Below are positions 6,449 to 9,153 of a stretch of DNA of 9,153 nt, in pieces (the first letter of the stretch is position 1; every line of letters begins with the position of its first letter). The stretch is from Chloroflexota bacterium (GTDB taxonomy: Bacteria; Chloroflexota; Limnocylindria; P2-11E): the NCBI GenBank assembly GCA_013695575.1, contig JACDAF010000028.1, positions 1 through 9,153 of the forward strand. Direction: 5' to 3'. The notes below the pieces were generated by a model. The model made no database searches. It was not told the DNA's origin and saw only the letters and a program-made list of their open reading frames with translations. The position numbers and the translations under genes are program-made.

Positions 6449-7377
6449 GAGCGGCTGCGCAGCCGTGCCACCACGTTGTCGAGGCGGGCGCGCGAGATCG
6501 TGAGGAACTTCGCCAGGTTCTGGCGATCCCCGTCGCCGATCGCCCCTTCGGCCTCACCGCTGATGGCCCGCGCGAGATCCGCCAGCGCCTCGTTGAGCTT
6601 GCGCGTTGCCGCGAGGAGCGCGTCGTCCCTGAGCTTCGGGATCTCCGGTGCGGGTCTGGGCTCGGTGGCCTTCGGGTCGAGGACGCGAGCGACGCGATCC
6701 CGCAGGCGGACAAGCGTCAGCTGGCCCTCGAGCACCTGCTTCACGAGGAGCCGGCGGCGCTTCTTGTCCTCGATCTTCATGAGCTCGTAGGCGTGGGTGA
6801 TGGTGTCGTACCGTTGGGTCACCATCTCGCGCACGTCATCCGGCGCGGACGCAAGCCGCAGGCGGTTCTCGACGTAGCCCTTGTCCTTCCCGAGCTTCGT
6901 GGCGAGGTTCCGGATCGAGTAGCCGAGCTCACCCGTCATCTTCTTGTAGATCACGGCCTCGTCGAGTGGGGATAGGTCCTCCCGCTGCAGGTTCTCGATG
7001 AGCGCGATCTCGAGCGCGGTCGCGTCGTCGAACCGCTCCACGATGGCCGGGATCGACTCCTTGCCCGCGATCTTCGACGCGCGCCAGCGACGTTCACCGG
7101 CGATGATCTGGAACTCGTCGCCGGCGGGGCGGACGAGGATCGGCTGGAGGATGCCGTGCTCGCGGATCGATGCCGCGAGCTCGTTCAGCGTCTCCTCGTG
7201 GAACGTCATGCGCGGCTGCTGGGGGTTCGCGACCACCTTGCCGATCGGCAGGTCACGGACCGCCGTTGGGGCACGCGCGCCGAGCAGCCGGACGATCCCA
7301 GCCTGCGAATCGGTCTCCTGCTGGAAGATCCGGCTGCCGGCGTCCTTGAACGACTTGCCCTTACCGCTGCTGAGCAT
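6445..7377 (-). CDS. parB: ParB/Spo0J-family chromosome partition protein
   Basis: ParB binds centromere-like DNA (parS) and, in known members, acts as a CTP-dependent clamp that works with the ATPase ParA to segregate DNA. The protein is 310 residues. It has the ParB N-terminal domain from about 40 to 130, with GILQPILVR (75-83), the CTP-site motif GERRWRA (94-100) and ENLQREDLSPLDEA (128-141). A helix-turn-helix follows at about 153-176 (LATKLGKDKGYVENRLRLA). After about residue 235 comes a low-complexity linker and a helical tail that does not resemble the usual Spo0J C-terminal dimerisation domain. I chose the ATG at 7377, which overlaps the parA stop by 17 bases and has an excellent GGGAGGT 6 bases upstream. 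Its stop overlaps the start of the small membrane protein. It is probably the chromosomal ParB, but a chromid or large plasmid cannot be excluded. Confidence 0.94.
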   Translation of the reverse strand: MLSSGKGKSFKDAGSRIFQQETDSQAGIVRLLGARAPTAVRDLPIGKVVANPQQPRMTFHEETLNELAASIREHGILQPILVRPAGDEFQIIAGERRWRASKIAGKESIPAIVERFDDATALEIALIENLQREDLSPLDEAVIYKKMTGELGYSIRNLATKLGKDKGYVENRLRLASAPDDVREMVTQRYDTITHAYELMKIEDKKRRRLLVKQVLEGQLTLVRLRDRVARVLDPKATEPRPAPEIPKLRDDALLAATRKLNEALADLARAISGEAEGAIGDGDRQNLAKFLTISRARLDNVVARLRSRS

Positions 7378-8134
7378 CCAACACCTCCCGCGCGAGCTCT
7401 CTGAACGCCTTCGCGGCGTCCGACCGCGGTTCGTACACGGTGATCGGCACGCCCGCCGTTGGCGCTTCGCCGACCTTGACGGACTGCCGGATGACGGTGT
7501 TGAAGACCTGATGATCACCGATCTCCTTCAACGACTGCAGCATGTCACGCCCGAGGATCGTGCGGCCGTCGTAGAAGGTCGGCAACAGCCCGAGGATCTT
7601 GAGACTTGGGTTGAGCCTCGTCTGGACGGTCTTGATGATCCGGATCAGCGCCGCCACGCCTTTGAGCGCGTAGTACTGCGTCTGCACCGGGATGATCACG
7701 CCGTCCGCCGCGACCAGCGCGTTGACGGTGAGCAGCCCGAGCGTCGGCGGGCAGTCGATGAGGACGTGGTCATAGCGGTCGAGGGTCTCGGGTGTCAGCT
7801 TGTCCCGTAGGGTCATCTCGCGGCCGATCGCGCTGAACAGCTCCACCTCGGCCGCAGAGAGCTCGATCGTGGTCGGTGCGATCTCGAGGCCCTCCGTGCG
7901 GCTCGGCCGGATGATCGCGTCCAGCGGCACCTCGCCGTTGATGAGGACATCGGCCATGCTCCGCTGGACGGTGTTGAGATCGATACCGAGGCCGACCGAG
8001 AGGTTCGCTTGCGGATCGAGGTCGATGCAGAGGACGCGCTTGCCGAGCTCCACCAGCGCGCCAGCGAGGTTGATGGCGCAGGTCGTCTTCCCGACGCCGC
8101 CCTTCTGGTTCGCGAGTGCGATGACCTTGCCCAA
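7361..8134 (-). CDS. parA: ParA/Soj-family partition ATPase (TTG start)
   Basis: ParA is a deviant-Walker ATPase that forms ATP-dependent dimers on nucleoid DNA and moves ParB-parS complexes. The 257-residue protein begins almost directly with the P-loop KGGVGKTT (11-18), which has both the signature and the catalytic lysines. CIDLDPQANLS follows near 36-46 and the Walker B VLIDCPP near 124-130. The short N-terminus, without a helix-turn-helix domain, is the Soj/chromosomal type (type Ib-like length) rather than the P1/F plasmid type. The start codon is TTG. No ATG or GTG in the same frame is nearby, and GGAGG (8145-8141) lies exactly 6 bases upstream, so TTG is well supported. It is the first gene of the parA-parB-small membrane protein operon, which diverges from the tRNA gene. 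MinD or a BY-kinase-like ATPase is ruled out by the parB partner. Confidence 0.95.
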   Translation of the reverse strand: MGKVIALANQKGGVGKTTCAINLAGALVELGKRVLCIDLDPQANLSVGLGIDLNTVQRSMADVLINGEVPLDAIIRPSRTEGLEIAPTTIELSAAEVELFSAIGREMTLRDKLTPETLDRYDHVLIDCPPTLGLLTVNALVAADGVIIPVQTQYYALKGVAALIRIIKTVQTRLNPSLKILGLLPTFYDGRTILGRDMLQSLKEIGDHQVFNTVIRQSVKVGEAPTAGVPITVYEPRSDAAKAFRELAREVLDAQQR

Positions 8135-8140
8135 GCACTT

Positions 8141-8145
8141 CCTCC
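8141..8145 (-). promoter_or_regulatory. Shine-Dalgarno deciding the TTG start of parA
   Basis: GGAGG on the minus strand lies 6 bases before TTG at 8134. The nearby GTG at 8138 is in another frame, so this site decides the start. Confidence 0.75.
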
Positions 8146-8298
8146 GCGCCCCGTACGGCGAACCGTACCAGCGTCAGCGCGTGGAAGCCCGCGCCGCTCG
8201 GGAGTCTACCGGCGTCGCGTGCGAGCAGACTGCGCCGGCCGGACACGGCCCCTTCGACCGGCCGACCGTGCGCCAGAGGCGCGTCCGTCGTCGACTGC

Positions 8299-8320
8299 CA
8301 GCGTATGCAAGCATCCGCTG
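8299..8320. repeat. Imperfect 22-bp palindrome between parA and the tRNA gene, possible operator
   Basis: The arms are CAGCGTATGC (8299-8308) and GCATCCGCTG (8311-8320), separated by AA. Nine of ten arm positions pair. It sits 10 bases upstream of the tRNA 5' end and about 165 bases upstream of parA, in the otherwise featureless 196-base divergent spacer. It could be an operator, a site for a partition or nucleoid protein, or a chance palindrome in GC-rich DNA. It does not match the consensus parS sequence. The spacer also holds smaller inverted repeats, for example GCGCC-AGA-GGCGC at 8270-8282. Confidence 0.35.
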
Positions 8321-8330
8321 CAGCCTCCTA

Positions 8331-8403
8331 GGGCCCGTAGCTCAGTGGTTAGAGCGGCGAACTCATAATTCGCTGGTCCCAGGTTCGAATCCTGGCGGGC
8401 CCA
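8331..8403 (+). tRNA. tRNA with anticodon CAT, probably tRNA-Ile2 (lysidine type) rather than elongator tRNA-Met
   Basis: The 73 bases fold as a full cloverleaf. The acceptor stem GGGCCCG pairs with CGGGCCC, the D stem is GCTC/GAGC with loop AGTGGTTA, the anticodon stem is GCGAA/TTCGC with loop CTCATAA, the variable loop is TGGTC, the T stem is CCAGG/CCTGG with TTCGAAT, and the discriminator base is A. CCA is not encoded (ACG follows). It is not an initiator: position 1-72 is paired G-C and the anticodon stem lacks the three G-C pairs. The D loop length, TGGTC variable loop and C4-G69/C5-G68 acceptor pairs resemble E. coli tRNA-Ile2 (ileX), whose C34 is changed to lysidine by TilS so that it reads AUA. 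Elongator tRNA-Met remains possible. Confidence 0.93.
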
Positions 8404-8494
8404 CGGAATTCCTTTAGCAATACTGGATGGCCCACGCCGCGACAGGGGAGTGGGACTATGCTTGCGGCCGAAATTGTCTTGCGGGGGAGAACAT

Positions 8495-8950
8495 ATGGGC
8501 AAGGTAGAGGACACGCTCAAGAAACTCACGAAGGCGATGAACGACCACGATGCGAAGGCGGTCTCCGCGCTTTACGCGGACGATGCCGTGGCGTACGACC
8601 CGTTCTATCCCGAGCCGCTGCGCGGCCGGCAAGCGATCGAAGAGGACGCAGCGAACACGTTCAAGGCATTCTCGGATCTTCGGGTCGAGGTATTCAACGT
8701 TATCGAGAAGGACGACCGCAACGGCGCGGCCGAGTATTCGTACAAGGGGATGAACGACGGACCTCTTGCCACACCGGGTGGCGATATCCCAGCGACCAAC
8801 AAGAAGTTTGACATGCGTGGCGGCGGCTTCGGGAAGCTGAACGAGGATGGCCTGATCGTGGAGGAGCGCCGCTACTACGACACGGGGCAGCTGATGCAGC
8901 AGCTCGGGCTCAGCGGTGCGCCGCCGACCGCAGCGAAGGACGCTCGCTAG
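8495..8950 (+). CDS. SnoaL/NTF2-like fold protein (ester-cyclase-like), function unknown
   Basis: This 151-residue protein has the pattern of the SnoaL/NTF2-like superfamily. An N-terminal helix is followed by HDAKAVSALYADDAVAYDP (18-36), then GRQAIEEDAANTFKAFSDLR (44-63), a central beta-strand region, and DGLIVEERRYYDTGQLMQQLG (118-138), which closes the cone-shaped pocket. Members include polyketide cyclases, epoxide hydrolases, delta-5-3-ketosteroid isomerases and many proteins of unknown role. No substrate can be named here because the active-site residues are not fixed in this family. The ATG at 8495 is preceded by a good GGGGGAGA ribosome-binding site 5 bases upstream. A longer reading from GTG at 8450 adds residues unlike the family. 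No signal peptide or membrane span is seen. The gene stands alone between the tRNA and a strong hairpin. Confidence 0.85.
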   Translation: MGKVEDTLKKLTKAMNDHDAKAVSALYADDAVAYDPFYPEPLRGRQAIEEDAANTFKAFSDLRVEVFNVIEKDDRNGAAEYSYKGMNDGPLATPGGDIPATNKKFDMRGGGFGKLNEDGLIVEERRYYDTGQLMQQLGLSGAPPTAAKDAR

Positions 8951-8965
8951 ACGTCTTTGGGACCG

Positions 8966-9001
8966 GAAGCCCCGCCCCCTCCTGGACGAGGGCGGGGCTT
9001 C
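8966..9001 (+). terminator. Strong 12-bp GC-rich hairpin after the SnoaL gene, probable terminator
   Basis: GAAGCCCCGCCC (8966-8977) pairs perfectly with GGGCGGGGCTTC (8990-9001) around a 12-base loop, 15 bases after the stop codon. It is followed by TGCGCG, not a T-tract. Hairpin-only terminators of this kind are often called in high-GC genomes. It also insulates the SnoaL gene from the edge sequence beyond 9002. Confidence 0.65.
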
Positions 9002-9027
9002 TGCGCGTCCACGATCACGAGCCTCAA

Positions 9028-9153
9028 ATGATCGGCCCGAAGCGCCAGGTGGCGCGCTCGCGTTAGAGCCACGAGCTCGCGCGCTGCGGCATCTGCGGCT
9101 CGGGCGTGTTCTATGGACGCGCCTCGTCCATGAGCTCTCGTGTTTCGTACTCT
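9028..9153 (+). pseudogene. Possible serine-recombinase zinc-ribbon remnant, interrupted by a TAG, cut by the window edge
   Basis: In the frame of 9028, the sequence reads MIGPKRQVARSR, a TAG stop at 9064-9066, then SHELARCGICGSGVFYGR and a serine-rich run ending at the window edge in a VSYS stretch. The CxxCG followed by YGR and an aromatic-rich stretch resembles the recombinase zinc beta-ribbon domain (PF13408), in which a second cysteine pair follows. The TAG would then replace a codon inside the linker just before the ribbon. I see no start codon and no recombinase catalytic domain; only the extreme part of a gene would be here. It could equally be a chance zinc-ribbon-like run in GC-rich DNA. 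The rest of 9002-9153 shows nothing else. Confidence 0.3.

Noticed and set aside
7378..7518. N-terminal extension of parB to 7518
   Set aside because: It lies inside parA, is serine and arginine-rich, and the ATG at 7377 has a near-perfect ribosome-binding site.
7800..8417. Plus-strand frame ending in VAQWLERRTHNSLVPGSN
   Set aside because: Another well-known false protein read through a tRNA gene on its own strand; the rest runs antisense to parA.
8404..8494. Promoter for the SnoaL gene (for example TATGCT near 8455)
   Set aside because: A TATGCT lies near the right place but no -35 box fits a 16-19 base spacing, so I do not call it.
8206..8529. Minus-strand frame containing ARQDSNLGP and AALTTELRA
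   Set aside because: This is the well-known false protein produced by translating the antisense of a tRNA gene; it overlaps the tRNA at 8331-8403.
1..9153. CRISPR array, IS element ends, direct repeats or prophage genes
   Set aside because: No repeated units, transposase, capsid or integrase catalytic domain was seen. The tRNA 3' end is not duplicated in the window, so no attachment-site pair can be shown.

Overview
The window is strongly G+C-rich with tightly packed, often overlapping genes, a chromosomal-type ParA (Soj-like) and a tRNA gene with no encoded CCA end. This suggests a high-GC bacterium such as an actinobacterium or a member of the Chloroflexota. The sequence alone does not settle the phylum. 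No plasmid or phage replication gene is seen.

Region 1 (1-4359, minus strand) is one operon read right to left: a fused molybdopterin synthase (MoaD-MoaE, 'MoaX' type), then glcD, glcE and glcF. The last three encode the FAD catalytic subunit, the second FAD-domain subunit and the iron-sulfur subunit of a membrane-linked glycolate (D-2-hydroxyacid) oxidase. moaX and glcD overlap by 8 bases, glcD and glcE are 41 bases apart, and glcE and glcF are 1 base apart. glcF runs off the left edge. The cluster oxidises glycolate to glyoxylate; why a Moco-synthesis gene leads it is not obvious.

Region 2 (4360-6198) starts with a 58-base divergent promoter region. Neither flanking gene has a Shine-Dalgarno sequence, and -10-like boxes sit where they would give leaderless or nearly leaderless mRNAs. 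On the plus strand follow a CNNM/CorC-family membrane protein (DUF21, CBS pair, CorC_HlyC domain) and a small flavin reductase, joined by a GTGA stop/start overlap.

Region 3 (6199-8134) is convergent to region 2. On the minus strand it carries parA (TTG start, strong ribosome-binding site), parB (17-base overlap with parA) and a 59-codon single-span membrane protein whose GTG start overlaps the parB stop. The ParB lacks the C-terminal end expected of Spo0J-type proteins, and I see no consensus parS site here.

Region 4 (8135-9153) holds a divergent spacer with a palindrome, a tRNA with anticodon CAT that looks more like the lysidine-type tRNA-Ile2 than elongator tRNA-Met, a SnoaL/NTF2-fold gene with its own ribosome-binding site and a strong hairpin after it, and at the right edge a possible remnant of a serine-recombinase zinc ribbon.

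Most of this is ordinary housekeeping DNA. The points most worth a second look are the fused MoaX with its internal Gly-Gly, the small membrane protein coupled to parB, the identity of the CAU tRNA, and the possible recombinase remnant. I see no clearly new multi-gene system.
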